A stretch of 64,000 nucleotides of DNA from Gracilibacillus salitolerans (GCF_009650095.1 NZ_CP045915.1:2852001-2916000); one strand, 5' to 3'. Positions 44,184-54,825 are shown, numbered from the stretch's first letter. Numbers and translations are program-made. The notes: generated by a model not told the origin, from the letters alone.

Positions 44184-44532
44184 GTTCATCATGCAAATTA
44201 TTATCATCTTGTTTCTTGTGCTCGGGACATTCTTCGTGTTATCTGCCTCGATTGGTGTCATTCGCTTCCCGGATGTATACACCCGTCTGCACGCTTCGAC
44301 TAAAGCGGCAACTTTGGGGATTTCCGGAATTATGATCGGCGCGTTTATCTTTTTATATGTTGAGCACGAGATTGTTAGTGGTAAATTGATATTAGGGATT
44401 ATTTTTATCCTGCTTACTGCTCCTGTTTCAGCTCATATGATCGGGCGTGCAGCACACACAACTGGTATAAAGCCGTGGTCACATGATGGCAACACAAGAG
44501 ACGCATACGCAGATTCTTTCAAAGATGAATGA
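44164..44532 (+). CDS. mrpG: Na+/H+ antiporter subunit MrpG
   Basis: 122 residues if started at TTG 44164 (after AAGGGTG); a GTG at 44155 has that site too close. Three spans, with IGVIRFPDVYTRLHASTKAATLG split over the first loop, the PhaG/MnhG signature. Last gene of the operon; a strong terminator follows. Confidence 0.93.
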   Translation: MTGTTIEFIMQIIIILFLVLGTFFVLSASIGVIRFPDVYTRLHASTKAATLGISGIMIGAFIFLYVEHEIVSGKLILGIIFILLTAPVSAHMIGRAAHTTGIKPWSHDGNTRDAYADSFKDE

Positions 44533-44575
44533 TATAAAAAAAGTGCTCGGAGCTAGACTGACTTTTTTACTTATT

Positions 44576-44614
44576 AAAAAGCCTTGTGATCCAAAAAGGA
44601 TTACAAGGCTTTTT
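44576..44614 (+). terminator. Terminator of the mrp operon
   Basis: AAAAAGCCTTGTGATCC - short loop - GGATTACAAGGCTTTTT, about 45 nt after the mrpG stop. Confidence 0.9.
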
Positions 44615-44775
44615 CTGTGTGTGTTTTGTGACGGACTAAAAGATCATAAGACCTCTCCATTACTAAAAATATAACTAATTCAGCTAAAAATATATCTTGG
44701 CCATATGACACAATGGACAAACGTTCGGCATAAGATGAAATATGGGCGAATACCTACTGTCTAGGAGGTGTCATA

Positions 44776-45474
44776 TTGTCAATCTTGTTCGGGATTTTAG
44801 CGATTATAAAGGAAGCTTTATTTTTCGTTGCCTATGTAAAAAATAATACCTTTCCGCAACCACTCCCCGCAAATGAAGAAGCAGAAATGATCAAGAAAAT
44901 GCAAGAAGGCGATGAAGAGGCACGCAACAAACTTATTGAACACAATTTACGTTTAGTAGCACATATTGTAAAGAAATTTGAAAATACCGGTGAAGATGCA
45001 GAAGATTTAATTTCGATTGGCACCATTGGCCTTATAAAAGGCATAGAGAGCTATTCTAGTGGTAAAGGAACTAAATTAGCCACATATGCTGCAAGATGTA
45101 TAGAAAACGAAATTTTAATGCATTTGCGAGCGATGAAGAAGACGAAAAAAGATGTATCCTTACAAGACCCGATTGGTCAGGACAAAGAGGGAAATGAGAT
45201 CAGCCTAATTGATATTTTAGAAGCAGAGAACGAGGATATTACAGAAGCTATTCAATTGCATATGGAATTAAAAAAGATTCAAAAATACTTACGTGTGTTA
45301 GATAAACGTGAAAAAGAAGTGATCATCGACCGTTTTGGTTTAGGAAAGACTGATGAATTAACACAACGAGAAATTGCAAAAAAGCTAAACATCTCGCGCA
45401 GTTATGTTTCACGTATTGAAAAAAGAGCTTTAATGAAAGTCTTCCATGAGTATTACCGCAATGAATTAAAATAG
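44776..45474 (+). CDS. sigK: Sporulation sigma factor SigK (pro-sigma-K), uninterrupted
   Basis: 232 residues. The first 20 residues form the hydrophobic pro-sequence that SpoIVFB removes in the mother cell. Region 2 has [17 protein letters not shown] and [12 protein letters not shown]; region 4 ends with [20 protein letters not shown], the -35 helix-turn-helix. The gene is continuous, with no skin-like prophage insertion. Start is TTG behind AGGAGGTG. Upstream, GGACAAAC (44713-44720) resembles a SpoIIID site. SigK directs late mother-cell genes for coat and cortex. Confidence 0.96.
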   Translation: MSILFGILAIIKEALFFVAYVKNNTFPQPLPANEEAEMIKKMQEGDEEARNKLIEHNLRLVAHIVKKFENTGEDAEDLISIGTIGLIKGIESYSSGKGTKLATYAARCIENEILMHLRAMKKTKKDVSLQDPIGQDKEGNEISLIDILEAENEDITEAIQLHMELKKIQKYLRVLDKREKEVIIDRFGLGKTDELTQREIAKKLNISRSYVSRIEKRALMKVFHEYYRNELK

Positions 45475-45499
45475 CTGTCGAGGTCTCGACAGCTATTTA
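45469..45499. terminator. Bidirectional terminator between sigK and mtnN
   Basis: AAATAGCTGTCGAG - 2 nt - CTCGACAGCTATTT, a near-perfect stem between convergent genes. Confidence 0.88.
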
Positions 45500-45502
45500 T
45501 CA

Positions 45503-46198
45503 TTATTTATTCGTATTTCTCACAACATCGATAATTAAATTCGCCGCATTAGCTGCTGCTTTTTCCAAGAATGCATCAAACGATACGGAAGAATCTTTAC
45601 CGGCAATATCAGATAGTGCCCGGATAATTACAAATGGTCTCGAGTACTGGTAACATACTTGTGCAATAGCTGCTGCCTCCATTTCTGCAGCAATCATCTG
45701 TGGGAATTTTTCACGAACAAATTGAACTTTCGCTTCAGCTTGCATAAACGAATCTCCCGTACTGATCAGACCTTTCATTGCTTCTATTTCATCTAATTTT
45801 TTTGCGGCGAGCATGGCTTTTTCGATTAAAATCGGATCAGCTTGAAATGATGCTGGTAAGCCCGGGACTTGACCATACTTATAGTCAAATGCTGTTACAT
45901 CTACATCATGATGTACTACCTCTGTTGATATTACTAAGTCCCCAACTTCTAGATCATTATGAAAACCACCAGCTGAACCAGTGTTAATCACAAAACCTGG
46001 TTGGTATCTTTCAAATAGGATAGTTGTAGCAATGGCTGCATTCACTTTTCCGATACCGGATTTCAATAACACTACTTCCTTACCTTCTAATTTACCAACA
46101 TAGAAATCACTATTAGCGATTCTTTCTGTTTCTAATATGTCCATTTTCTCTTTCAATAGCTCGACTTCTTCATCCATTGCCCCGATAATACCAATCAT
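45503..46198 (-). CDS. mtnN: 5'-methylthioadenosine/S-adenosylhomocysteine nucleosidase
   Basis: 231 residues. [13 protein letters not shown] holds the catalytic Glu12, NTGSAGGF the ribose/phosphate site, [10 protein letters not shown] the substrate Glu, and RALSDIAG the catalytic Asp. It cleaves methylthioadenosine and S-adenosylhomocysteine, releasing adenine in methionine recycling. Downstream of yrrS on the same strand. Confidence 0.96.
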   Translation of the reverse strand: MIGIIGAMDEEVELLKEKMDILETERIANSDFYVGKLEGKEVVLLKSGIGKVNAAIATTILFERYQPGFVINTGSAGGFHNDLEVGDLVISTEVVHHDVDVTAFDYKYGQVPGLPASFQADPILIEKAMLAAKKLDEIEAMKGLISTGDSFMQAEAKVQFVREKFPQMIAAEMEAAAIAQVCYQYSRPFVIIRALSDIAGKDSSVSFDAFLEKAAANAANLIIDVVRNTNK

Positions 46199-46234
46199 GA
46201 TTAGTCCTCCTGTTCTGTACTTGTTGCATATTCA

Positions 46235-46903
46235 TTACTGGTGTTCGTTTTCGATCAGTTCTTCTACTAGCACTGGCTGCCAACCTTGTTCTTCCACCCA
46301 CTCCATTGTCACTCGATAAGTCTCATCCTGATTTGATTTAGGTGAAATGGTTGCTTCCGCACGCTGATCGCCAGCTCGGCCAAACCACCAAGTTACCTGC
46401 TCATCTGTAGGAATACTTGTAGCTACTTCCACTGCTTTCATCATTTCTTGCCAATCAACTGAATCTTTATCAAATGTTGTGGTATGTGGCTCTTCTTGTT
46501 CCGTACCAATTGGATCCCAATTACCTTCATATGCAGAGCGAACGTTGTCATCATCTGATTCTACTTCATTAAGCTGAACACTTTCGTTATTTTGTTCCTG
46601 CTCTTCTTCTTCTGTTTCAATCTCTTCTACTTGCAATTCATCCTCTTCCACTTCCAATTCATCCTGGTCTTCTGCTAATGTATGTTCATCTGGATCCTCA
46701 TCTTGAATCTCTTCTGTATCATTATTTTCTTCATCATCATTCGCTACTGGCGCGTCTTGATCATCTCCACCAAAAACAATAAGTGAAATGACCACAACAA
46801 CTAAGACTCCACCAAGGATACTTAACCATGTAATGGCTTTTGTGTTCGTTCTTTTTTTCTCAAACCTATCTTTTCTTGTAATTCTTCCAAATTCATCCGC
46901 CAT
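46235..46903 (-). CDS. yrrS: YrrS family (DUF1510) membrane-anchored protein
   Basis: 222 residues. A short basic N-terminus (RKDRFEKKRTN) precedes one membrane span (about 23-44). A long Glu/Asp-rich linker runs from 45 to 125. The C-terminal DUF1510 domain (YEGNWDPIGTEQ...VTWWFGRAGDQRAEATI) is extracytoplasmic. B. subtilis YrrS is linked to cell-wall proteins through its neighbour pbpI, which is not adjacent here. Function unknown. mtnN lies downstream with 36 nt between them. Confidence 0.9.
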   Translation of the reverse strand: MADEFGRITRKDRFEKKRTNTKAITWLSILGGVLVVVVISLIVFGGDDQDAPVANDDEENNDTEEIQDEDPDEHTLAEDQDELEVEEDELQVEEIETEEEEQEQNNESVQLNEVESDDDNVRSAYEGNWDPIGTEQEEPHTTTFDKDSVDWQEMMKAVEVATSIPTDEQVTWWFGRAGDQRAEATISPKSNQDETYRVTMEWVEEQGWQPVLVEELIENEHQ

Positions 46904-47071
46904 AATTCCACCCTCCCCAAGGTCATTATACTAAAATTTAATATCTTTCACCATGACAAGCCCTATTTTTAGGAAATTCGATCGATTTTTTTCTTTTTTT
47001 GTCATACTTGCAGGAGTTTGTCCATAGATATGGAATATAATAATTGAAAGAAAATGTAAGGAGCGTGTGCT

Positions 47072-47308
47072 ATGTTGAGAACGACTACGTTTGATCGCAA
47101 TTTATGGCAACTAACCACCTTTGAATCGATTAGCTATGATAAAGAAAACCAGGTCTTATTTATTCATTTTCTCGATGACACAACGCTACAATTTTGTTCT
47201 GTTACAGAAGAGCTTGTCTTTCAATTTATACTCGCAAAGAACAAAGAATATTTCATTGAAAAAGAACTTAAACCCTTTTTAATAACTTCAAAATCAGGAA
47301 ATCATTGA
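47072..47308 (+). CDS. KTSC-like small protein
   Basis: 78 residues. FESISYDKENQVLFIHFLDD and EYFIEKEL fit the KTSC domain pattern (SxxIxxIxYD...L.v.F..G...Y..V...), though the naming KTSC residues are not all present. The ATG follows AAGGAGCG. It is a single gene between divergent yrrS and the greA terminator. Function unknown. Confidence 0.65.
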   Translation: MLRTTTFDRNLWQLTTFESISYDKENQVLFIHFLDDTTLQFCSVTEELVFQFILAKNKEYFIEKELKPFLITSKSGNH

Positions 47309-47386
47309 GTACATCAGCCTTGAAACGTGGTCAGCCATAGGAAAGAAGTAGCTAAATATCTCATTTATTCATCCTGATTAAATGAA

Positions 47387-47427
47387 CAAAAATGGATGTC
47401 TCCTAACAAGAAAGACATCCATTTTAC
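47387..47427 (-). terminator. Terminator of greA
   Basis: AAAATGGATGTCT - 11 nt - AGACATCCATTTT with a TTTTT tail on the minus strand. Confidence 0.85.
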
Positions 47428-47432
47428 TATTC

Positions 47433-47909
47433 TTACTGAACACTAATTATTTTAACGTTCATATCACCAGCTGGAGTTGGGACTACCACTTCTTCTCCAA
47501 TCGAGTGACCTAATAAGCTTTTTGCAATCGGTGAATCATTGGAAATTTTTCCTTCAAAAGGATCTGCTTCTGCACTACCAACAATTGTATAGCTTTCTTC
47601 TTCACCATCAGGTAATTCCTGAAATGTTATGGTTCTTCCTAATGATACGACATCAGGGTTTACGTCCTCGTCTTTAATAATGACTGCATTTCGAATCATA
47701 TTTTCTACTTGTACAATTCGAGATTCGACAAAAGCTTGCTCATCCTTAGCCGCATCATACTCTGAGTTTTCGGACAAATCACCGAAATCTCTGGCAATCT
47801 TGATACGTTCAACAACCTCTTGTCTTCTTTCTGTCTTTAAATATTCCAATTCTTCTTCTAATTTTTTTAAGCCATCTTCTGTCATATAAAATTCTTTTTC
47901 TTCTGGCAT
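47433..47909 (-). CDS. greA: Transcription elongation factor GreA
   Basis: 158 residues from ATG 47909 behind AAGGAGTG, the standard GreA length. The N-terminal coiled coil ends in [18 protein letters not shown], whose acidic tip promotes RNA cleavage in stalled polymerase. The C-terminal FKBP-like domain ends [14 protein letters not shown]. Follows udk as in B. subtilis. Confidence 0.97.
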   Translation of the reverse strand: MPEEKEFYMTEDGLKKLEEELEYLKTERRQEVVERIKIARDFGDLSENSEYDAAKDEQAFVESRIVQVENMIRNAVIIKDEDVNPDVVSLGRTITFQELPDGEEESYTIVGSAEADPFEGKISNDSPIAKSLLGHSIGEEVVVPTPAGDMNVKIISVQ

Positions 47910-48137
47910 GATCCTACACTCCTTCAATCTACTGCTATGAACAAGTTAAGCTAATATCATTTACATTGTATGATACCGAATTAAATATAACACTTTTTCA
48001 TAGCATTTATCATTATGTAAATGCTTTACTTTATTTACTAACAACTACTATCTCAAATTTTTTTAATTTTTTCAATAGTTTTATTTGTAGTATTTTAACA
48101 AATACACGGAGTAATTAAAAATCCGTGCATACTAATA

Positions 48138-48767
48138 TTATTCAAGTTCTAATATTTTTTCGATTTTTGTAGCTAATAAATCAATGGCAACAACGTTTTG
48201 TCCACCCTCAGGAATAATGACGTCTGCATATCTTTTGGTAGGCTCAATAAATTGTAAATGAGCAGGACGTACGGTTTGGATGTATTGGTTGATGACAGAG
48301 TCAATCGAACGGCCCCGTTCATTAATATCCCTTAACAGGCGGCGTATAATACGTAAATCCGCATCTGTATCAACAAAAACTTTAATGTCCATTAATTCCA
48401 TTAGCCTTGCGTCATCTAAAATTAAAATACCTTCAATAATAATAACATCTTTTGGCTCCATCGGAATAACATCGTCAGATCGGGTATGCATCGTATAATC
48501 ATATACTGGTTTCTCTACTGGTTGCTGTTTTAACAACTCTTTAATATGTTCAATGAGTAGATCATTATCAAAAGCTAATGGATGATCATAGTTTGTTTGC
48601 AGTCTCTCTTCCATCGGAACTTCTGACTGATCTTTATAATAATAATCTTGCTCAATAACAAGCACGGATTGATCTGCAAAACGATTTTGAATGGCTTTTG
48701 TTACAGATGTTTTACCTGAACCAGATCCACCTGCAACTCCAATAATAACTGGTTTTTTCTTACTCAT
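48138..48767 (-). CDS. udk: Uridine kinase
   Basis: 209 residues from ATG 48767 behind GAGGTG. P-loop [22 protein letters not shown] and NYDHPLAFD for nucleoside binding, and [13 protein letters not shown] as the lid. It phosphorylates uridine and cytidine in pyrimidine salvage. It follows trmR directly by 17 nt; yrrN/yrrO, which lie between these genes in B. subtilis, are missing. Confidence 0.96.
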   Translation of the reverse strand: MSKKKPVIIGVAGGSGSGKTSVTKAIQNRFADQSVLVIEQDYYYKDQSEVPMEERLQTNYDHPLAFDNDLLIEHIKELLKQQPVEKPVYDYTMHTRSDDVIPMEPKDVIIIEGILILDDARLMELMDIKVFVDTDADLRIIRRLLRDINERGRSIDSVINQYIQTVRPAHLQFIEPTKRYADVIIPEGGQNVVAIDLLATKIEKILELE

Positions 48768-48784
48768 GTTGTGCACCTCTACTT

Positions 48785-49423
48785 TTACTTTTTCACACTG
48801 ATTGCCACACCGTCACCAACCGGTAAAATAGTGGTATGGTAGGATGAGTGTTGCAATAACCATTGATTATACTGATCGATTTTATGCGCAAGTTTTTGTA
48901 ATCTTTTCGGCGCTTCTTCCGGATTTATGACCAATCCTCTGAAAAGGACATTGTCAGTCACAATCATCCCTTTATCAGCAAGTGTTTGTCCATATTTTTC
49001 AAAAAAGTGACGATACTGACCTTTTGCTGCATCGATAAAAATCATTTGGTATGGCCCTTTTTCTATAATCTTTTCATCTACCTCTAAAGCATCCCCAAAA
49101 ATGACATCAATATGTTCCTCTTGGTTTTGCCCCTGAATGTTTTTCAGCGCCCGATCATACATCTCCTGGTTTCTTTCGATTGAGATTACTTGTACATCAG
49201 GTTTTGCTTCTACCATTCTTAAAGCAGAGTACCCGATTGCCGTGCCAATTTCAAGTATTTTGGTTGGCTGATGGAGACGAATTAATTGTTGTAATAAAGC
49301 AATACCTTGTTTTTCCATAATAGGAACACAGTTTTGTTCAGCTTCTTCCTCTAATTGTTGAATCCAATCAGCTTGTTTTGGCGTTATCGTATCCAGATAT
49401 CCGGTAATATCTGTATGGTTCAT
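48785..49423 (-). CDS. trmR: tRNA 5-hydroxyuridine methyltransferase TrmR (YrrM)
   Basis: 212 residues from ATG 49423, about 9 nt after GAAGGG; an ATG three codons upstream touches that site. [15 protein letters not shown] is SAM motif I, and [16 protein letters not shown] is the O-methyltransferase family motif with the metal-binding Asp. In B. subtilis TrmR methylates 5-hydroxyuridine in tRNA to 5-methoxyuridine. A hairpin separates it from mltG. Confidence 0.92.
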   Translation of the reverse strand: MNHTDITGYLDTITPKQADWIQQLEEEAEQNCVPIMEKQGIALLQQLIRLHQPTKILEIGTAIGYSALRMVEAKPDVQVISIERNQEMYDRALKNIQGQNQEEHIDVIFGDALEVDEKIIEKGPYQMIFIDAAKGQYRHFFEKYGQTLADKGMIVTDNVLFRGLVINPEEAPKRLQKLAHKIDQYNQWLLQHSSYHTTILPVGDGVAISVKK

Positions 49424-49450
49424 TCCTGTCATTCCCTTCTAAAACAGGGC

Positions 49451-49478
49451 AAAAGCAGGGATGGCAATCCCCTGCTTT
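49451..49478 (-). terminator. Hairpin between mltG and trmR
   Basis: AAAGCAGGG and CCCCTGCTTT form a tight stem with a short TTTT tail on the minus strand. It may end or attenuate mltG transcription. Confidence 0.65.
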
Positions 49479-49480
49479 CA

Positions 49481-50641
49481 CTATTCGTTATGAATATATT
49501 GATCTTCCAATTTTTGATGTTCTTCATACGTGGTTGAATAATGTACATTCCCATCTGAATCAGCTAAGAAATATAAGTAGTTAGTTTCATCAGGTTCAAG
49601 TACTGCAGCTAAAGAACTTTCTCCAAAATTAGCAATCGGACCAACTGGTAATCCCTGTACTTGATAGGTATTATATGGTGAATCTATTTCATAATGATCA
49701 TACGTTAATCTTGGGATATGTTCACGATGGGCATAAATGACAGTAGGATCTGTTTGTAACTTCATACCCTCATCCAATCGATTATAAAAAACGCCTGCTA
49801 TTTCTCTTCTATCCTCTTCTGTTGGCGCCTCTTCCTCTACTAAGGAAGCTAAAGTAATTATTTCATGGATGGAGAAATCTAATGCATCTATCTGATCATA
49901 ATATGCGACAACGACATCGTTCGTTTTATTTAACATTTGTGTAATTATCTCATCTAGTGTGGGATCATCCGTATAAAATTCATATGTTGCCGGAAATAAA
50001 TACCCTTCTAATGGATAAATAATATCTTCCTCTAAAATCTCTTCGGTTAAGATGTTCGGATATTGTTCGATCAATTTTTCCATATACGACTGATCTGTCA
50101 TTTTTTCTAAAAATTCTTCACTGTCGATCCCTGCATGTTCTTGAAAGATCGATGCAATTTCTTCCATACTTCTTCCTTCCGGTACCGTAACACGTAATTG
50201 GGCTTCCTGCTGAAGTGAACCTGTTTCCAACTCTGCAGTAATTTCTGCCAATGTCATGGAAGGTGATAAGGTATATTCTCCTGCTTGAAAATCGGAAGCA
50301 TTATTAAATTTAATGTAAAAACGATATATTAAACTATTTGCAATAATGCCTTCGTCTTCTAAGATAGTAGCAATATCTGAACTTGATGATCCTAAAGGAA
50401 TCGTAACATCGATCGATTCTTCACTATCCGGATCAACCGGTGATACGCCATTTTTTACGAATTTATAGCCACTAAAACCACCAAAAACGATAATCGCTGT
50501 TAACACAATAAGTACAATGACGATAATTTTTCGTGCAATACTAGCTTCTTTTGCACGTTCTTGAGAAATTTCTTTATATGTAAGTTTCTTTTTGGACTTT
50601 TTGTTTTTCTCTTCTTTTACATTACTTTTATCATCACTCAT
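49481..50641 (-). CDS. mltG: Endolytic murein transglycosylase MltG (YceG-like)
   Basis: 386 residues. A cytoplasmic Lys-rich head (1-40), one membrane span (about 41-63), then the extracellular YceG domain with VPEGRSMEEIASIF, TLASLVEEEAPTEEDR (catalytic Glu region) and the C-terminal LPVGPIANFGESSL. MltG cleaves nascent glycan strands to end peptidoglycan synthesis. In B. subtilis it is yrrL, before trmR as here. Confidence 0.95.
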   Translation of the reverse strand: MSDDKSNVKEEKNKKSKKKLTYKEISQERAKEASIARKIIVIVLIVLTAIIVFGGFSGYKFVKNGVSPVDPDSEESIDVTIPLGSSSSDIATILEDEGIIANSLIYRFYIKFNNASDFQAGEYTLSPSMTLAEITAELETGSLQQEAQLRVTVPEGRSMEEIASIFQEHAGIDSEEFLEKMTDQSYMEKLIEQYPNILTEEILEEDIIYPLEGYLFPATYEFYTDDPTLDEIITQMLNKTNDVVVAYYDQIDALDFSIHEIITLASLVEEEAPTEEDRREIAGVFYNRLDEGMKLQTDPTVIYAHREHIPRLTYDHYEIDSPYNTYQVQGLPVGPIANFGESSLAAVLEPDETNYLYFLADSDGNVHYSTTYEEHQKLEDQYIHNE

Positions 50642-50775
50642 TTAGGTTTCCCCCTTTCACCCGGTATATTATACTACAATTTTCGCAAAAGGGAAACATA
50701 AGGGAAAAGGATGTAACGATTTCGCAACAAATAATCAACTTTCATAACCATCTATTTAACTTTTACTATGCAATT

Positions 50776-50805
50776 AAAAGCTGACTGGTTTTCCCAGTCA
50801 GCTTT
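50776..50805 (-). terminator. Terminator of the yrzL-yrrK-yrzB operon
   Basis: AAAGCTGACTGG - TTTT-type loop - CCAGTCAGCTTT, T-rich on both sides, right after yrzB. Confidence 0.88.
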
Positions 50806-50812
50806 GTTGTTT

Positions 50813-51097
50813 TTATTCTGTTAAGTCGTTGTCTGCTACTGTATTCAGTACTTCTTCGACCATGTCCCACTCATCATCTGATTCGATATGGTATAGAGCA
50901 AGGTCGTCGTCATTTTCTTTTTCTTCATAACGAAAAGCGAACACTTCTACTTCTTCGTCTTCTTTCTGTTCCGCTGGTACCACTGCTACATATGATTCTT
51001 GTGTTTGGTCCACATCAAACGTAAATAGGACTTCAAATAAATGTTCTTCTCCATTTTCATCGGGAATGATGATACGTTCTTTTTCTTCTAGTGCCAT
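50813..51097 (-). CDS. yrzB: DUF1292 protein YrzB
   Basis: 94 residues, very acidic. IIIPDENGEEHLFEVLFTFD and YVAVVPAE...EVFAFRYEE fit the DUF1292 pattern. It follows yrrK by 13 nt in the conserved alaS-yrzL-yrrK-yrzB order. Function unknown. Confidence 0.93.
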   Translation of the reverse strand: MALEEKERIIIPDENGEEHLFEVLFTFDVDQTQESYVAVVPAEQKEDEEVEVFAFRYEEKENDDDLALYHIESDDEWDMVEEVLNTVADNDLTE

Positions 51098-51110
51098 TTG
51101 TAATCCTCCT

Positions 51111-51530
51111 TCATGGTTGACTATCTAAATAACCTTGCAAAATCATGACAGCTGCCATCTTGTCGATTACTTTCTTTCGCTTTGCACGGCTCATATCCGC
51201 TTCTAGCAACACTTTCTCAGCAGCCATCGTTGTGAGTCGTTCATCCCAAAAAATAACCTCTTTTGAAAAGGTATCTTCTATAAACTTCGCAAAATCTTGA
51301 GAAGCTTCACCTCTAAAGCCAATTGAGCCATCCATATTTTTGGGTAAGCCAATCACGACTTTTTCTATAGTATGTTCATCGATCAATTGTTTAAACGTAT
51401 CTTCTACCGATTTATAATCTGGTTCCTGCCAATGAATCGTTGTTAAACCTTGTGCAGTCCATCCTAATGCATCACTGATCGCAATACCGATCGTTTTTGA
51501 TCCTACATCCAGTCCTAATACTTTTGTCAT
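51111..51530 (-). CDS. yrrK: RuvX/YqgF-type RNase H-fold protein (YrrK)
   Basis: 139 residues. [15 protein letters not shown] and [17 protein letters not shown], then [15 protein letters not shown], hold the RNase H-fold acidic residues. Relatives process the pre-16S rRNA 5' end or act on Holliday junctions; role here inferred. The start overlaps yrzL by 4 nt. Confidence 0.94.
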   Translation of the reverse strand: MTKVLGLDVGSKTIGIAISDALGWTAQGLTTIHWQEPDYKSVEDTFKQLIDEHTIEKVVIGLPKNMDGSIGFRGEASQDFAKFIEDTFSKEVIFWDERLTTMAAEKVLLEADMSRAKRKKVIDKMAAVMILQGYLDSQP

Positions 51531-51793
51531 TTCTTATTATTGGCGCTAATGTAATACTTTACTAACTCTTCAATGATTTCATCGCGCTCAATTCTCCTTA
51601 TTAAATTTCGTGCATCCTTATGTCGTGGAATATAAGCCGGGTCACCTGATAATAAATATCCAACAATTTGATTAATCGGATGATATCCTTTTTCCTCAAG
51701 CGCATTATGCACTAACAACAACACTTCTTCGACATTTTGCTCAATGGGCTCTTCAGAAAAATCAAATTTCATTGTCTTGTCCATTCCATCCAT
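51527..51793 (-). CDS. yrzL: IreB family regulatory phosphoprotein (YrzL)
   Basis: 88 residues. [19 protein letters not shown], then [29 protein letters not shown] split over two helices, are the DUF965/IreB signature. IreB is a target of the IreK (PrkC-type) Ser/Thr kinase in Enterococcus; its biochemical role is open. It is next to alaS as in B. subtilis. Confidence 0.93.
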   Translation of the reverse strand: MDGMDKTMKFDFSEEPIEQNVEEVLLLVHNALEEKGYHPINQIVGYLLSGDPAYIPRHKDARNLIRRIERDEIIEELVKYYISANNKK

Positions 51794-51867
51794 GGAAGCA
51801 CCCCCAAATAAAATTACAACGATTTGTATCTATCTATTATACCTGTTATTAATAAAAATTACCAAAA

Positions 51868-54504
51868 TTATTGTACCTCTTGCGCATATTTTTCTACATA
51901 AGCAAGTGCTTCTGATAATTTAGTCGCATCTTTACCACCAGCTTGGGCCATATCTGGACGACCACCGCCACCGCCACCACAAATCTTCGCTGTTTCTTTA
52001 ATCAAATTACCGGCATGGTATCCTTTCGTTACTAAATCTTTGGTAACTCCTGATGCTAACTGTACCTTGTCATTATTGACTGCAGCAAGCAAAATAATAC
52101 CTGATTCTAATTTTTGTTTCATTTCGTCTACCATTTGACGTAATTGATTCATGTCTGATACATCTACTTTTTTCGCAAGTACATTTATTCCGTTTACTTC
52201 TTGGACATCATCTAAAATCGAAGTCGCCTCTAGTTGAGAAAGTTTAGCTCGTAATGATTCGATTTGACGTTGCTGTTCTTTCATATCTTTAAATAGATGT
52301 TCCAAACGTTCAGGTACTTGGTCTTCTTTAGTTTTCAATTGGTTAGCAGCTGTTTGTAACAATTGATGTTTACCATTAACAAATTGATATGCGCTTTTTG
52401 CGGTTACAGCTTCAATTCTTCGTGTACCAGCACCAATTCCTGACTCGGAAACTATCTTAAATAAACCAATTTCTGCAGAATTTTGAACGTGGCAACCTCC
52501 ACACAGTTCAATACTATAATCCCCGATTTCAACCACACGTACGATGTCACCATATTTTTCACCAAATAAGGCCATGGCTCCCATTTCTTTTGCTTCTTGG
52601 ATTCCTTTATTACTAATGGAAACTGTAATCGATGCCCAAATTTTTTCGTTTACTTGTTGTTCTATCTCAGTAATTTCCTGTTCCGATATTGCTCCGAAAT
52701 GAGAGAAGTCAAAACGCAGACGCTCACTCGCTACTAATGAACCGGCTTGGTTTACGTGTTCCCCTAACACATCTTTTAATGCTTGATGCAGGAGGTGTGT
52801 TGCCGTGTGATTTTTAATGATATACTGACGAGATGTTTTTTCTACTTGTGCTTTAACGGCCTGTCCTTTTGTTAACGTACCTTCCTGAATTAGAATTCGG
52901 TGTAGGTTTTGTCCGTTTGGTGCTTTCTGAACATCCTGTACTTCAGCATGACCACCTTCATAGGAAATCGTACCTTTATCAGCAATCTGTCCACCGCTTT
53001 CCGCATAAAAAGGTGTTTCAGCAAGTATAACGTATGCTTCATTTCCAGCTGTAACAGATTTTACTCGTTCTTTATCAGCGACCATCTCAATTACAGTTGT
53101 TTCTGCCTGTAGGTACTCATAGCCTACAAAAGAGCTTTCTGTGTTAATTTCGTTTAATACGCCATCCTGAATTTGCATCGAATCGACTTTTTGTCGGGCA
53201 TTACGTGCTCTGTCACGCTGCTTGGTCATTTCTTTCTCAAAGCCTGCTTCATCAAGCGTAAACCCTGCTTCACCTGCGTACTCTTCTGTTAACTCTTTTG
53301 GAAATCCGTAAGTGTCATAAAGGCGGAAGACTTCCTCACCAGGGAATACTTTATTTCCTTTTGCCTTCTCTTGTTCAATGATAGTATTTAAGATTTGCAA
53401 TCCTTCTTGCAATGTTTCATGGAACCGCTCTTCCTCTGTTTTAATAACATTTTGAATAAAGTCTGTTTTATTCTTCACTTCTGGATAGAAAGCTTCCATA
53501 ATCATACCTACAGTTGGAACAAGCTGATACATAAACGGCTTCTCTATTCCGATTTGTTTGGCATAGCGAACCGCTCTACGTAAAAGACGTCGTAATACAT
53601 ACCCACGGCCTTCATTTGATGGTAGTGCGCCATCACTCACCGCAAACGTAACCGTACGGATATGATCGGCAATCACCTTGAAGGACACGTCTGTTTCTTC
53701 TTTTGCATTATATGTGGTATCAGCAAGCTTTTCTGTTTCTTTAATAATAGGTAAAAATAAATCTGTTTCAAAATTCGTTTTCGTATCTTGGATCACACTA
53801 ACAAGACGTTCGAGTCCCATACCGGTATCAATATTTTTCTTTGGTAATGGTGTATAGGTATCATCAGGATTATGGTTAAACTGCGAGAACACAAGATTCC
53901 AGATCTCCAAATAGCGTTCATTTTCACCACCAGGGTACAGTTCCGGATCATTTGGATCATTACCATAAGCTTCGCCACGATCATAGAAAATTTCGGTATT
54001 TGGTCCACTTGGGCCTTCCCCGATATCCCAGAAGTTTTCTTCTAGGCGGATAATACGCTCTTCCGGTAATCTAATTTTATCACGCCAAAGAACATATGCT
54101 TCTTCATCTTCCGGATGCACGGTAACTGATAGTTTCTCAGGATCAAAGCCGATCCATTTGTCACCGGTTAAAAATTCCCAGGCAAAGACGATTGCTTCTT
54201 CCTTGAAATAATCGCCAATCGAGAAGTTACCTAACATTTCAAAGAACGTATGGTGTCTTGCGGTATAACCGACATTGGTGATGTCGTTCGTGCGAATGGA
54301 TTTCTGAGCATTCGTAATACGGGGATTCTCTGGTACTACACGACCATCAAAGTATTTTTTTAATGTGGCCACACCACTATTGATCCACAATAATGTCGGA
54401 TCATCTTTAGGAACGAGCGATGCACTTGGTTCAATACTATGACCTTTTTCTTTAAAAAAGTCTAAAAACATTTGTCGCACTTGAGCAGATGTTAAATTGT
54501 TCAT
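51868..54504 (-). CDS. alaS: Alanyl-tRNA synthetase
   Basis: 878 residues from ATG 54504 behind GGAGG. The class II catalytic core opens with [30 protein letters not shown] lies near residue 240. The editing domain has [11 protein letters not shown] and [13 protein letters not shown] (zinc His/Cys). The C-Ala domain ends [18 protein letters not shown]. It charges tRNA-Ala and clears mischarged Ser/Gly. Expression is controlled by the upstream T-box leader. Confidence 0.97.
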   Translation of the reverse strand: MNNLTSAQVRQMFLDFFKEKGHSIEPSASLVPKDDPTLLWINSGVATLKKYFDGRVVPENPRITNAQKSIRTNDITNVGYTARHHTFFEMLGNFSIGDYFKEEAIVFAWEFLTGDKWIGFDPEKLSVTVHPEDEEAYVLWRDKIRLPEERIIRLEENFWDIGEGPSGPNTEIFYDRGEAYGNDPNDPELYPGGENERYLEIWNLVFSQFNHNPDDTYTPLPKKNIDTGMGLERLVSVIQDTKTNFETDLFLPIIKETEKLADTTYNAKEETDVSFKVIADHIRTVTFAVSDGALPSNEGRGYVLRRLLRRAVRYAKQIGIEKPFMYQLVPTVGMIMEAFYPEVKNKTDFIQNVIKTEEERFHETLQEGLQILNTIIEQEKAKGNKVFPGEEVFRLYDTYGFPKELTEEYAGEAGFTLDEAGFEKEMTKQRDRARNARQKVDSMQIQDGVLNEINTESSFVGYEYLQAETTVIEMVADKERVKSVTAGNEAYVILAETPFYAESGGQIADKGTISYEGGHAEVQDVQKAPNGQNLHRILIQEGTLTKGQAVKAQVEKTSRQYIIKNHTATHLLHQALKDVLGEHVNQAGSLVASERLRFDFSHFGAISEQEITEIEQQVNEKIWASITVSISNKGIQEAKEMGAMALFGEKYGDIVRVVEIGDYSIELCGGCHVQNSAEIGLFKIVSESGIGAGTRRIEAVTAKSAYQFVNGKHQLLQTAANQLKTKEDQVPERLEHLFKDMKEQQRQIESLRAKLSQLEATSILDDVQEVNGINVLAKKVDVSDMNQLRQMVDEMKQKLESGIILLAAVNNDKVQLASGVTKDLVTKGYHAGNLIKETAKICGGGGGGRPDMAQAGGKDATKLSEALAYVEKYAQEVQ

Positions 54505-54540
54505 GATTAATCGCCTCCGTGAATTTGCTTTTATTTCAAA

Positions 54541-54785
54541 ATAAAAAACTCCCATCTCTGCCTTATTCAGCAGGGACGAGAGTTATATCCGCGGTACCAC
54601 CCTAATTACAGTCAATGTGACTGTCACCTTAACATCTGTAACGGTGATGGAACCGGCAGTATTTCGCTGCACTTCAAACTAGCTTCCTGAATCAGAGCAT
54701 TTAGAATTTCTTTCAGCCACGGAAATTCCTCTCTTTGAAACGGTAATCCAGTACTCAGGTTTTTCATCGTTTTGATTTATTTAAC
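54541..54785 (-). promoter_or_regulatory. T-box riboswitch of alaS
   Basis: On the minus strand the leader contains AGGGTGGTACCGCG, the conserved T-box that pairs with the tRNA acceptor end. Upstream, GAGAGGAATTTCCGTGGCTG carries a likely GCU alanine specifier. The terminator arm (CTCGTCCCTGC / GCAGAGATGGGAG) ends in TTTTTT at 54542-54547. Uncharged tRNA-Ala would stabilise the antiterminator and switch alaS on. Confidence 0.93.
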
Positions 54786-54796
54786 TTCGCTAGCAT

Positions 54797-54825
54797 ATTA
54801 TAGATAATTTTGGGCTATCTGTCAA
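54797..54825 (-). promoter_or_regulatory. Consensus SigA promoter of alaS
   Basis: TTGACA (54825-54820), 17-nt spacer, TATAAT (54802-54797). Both hexamers are perfect, and the -35 overlaps the last codons of the upstream yrrI gene. Confidence 0.9.

Noticed and set aside
44776..45474. Possible skin-type prophage interruption of sigK
   Set aside because: The reading frame is continuous with normal length and intact regions 2 and 4.
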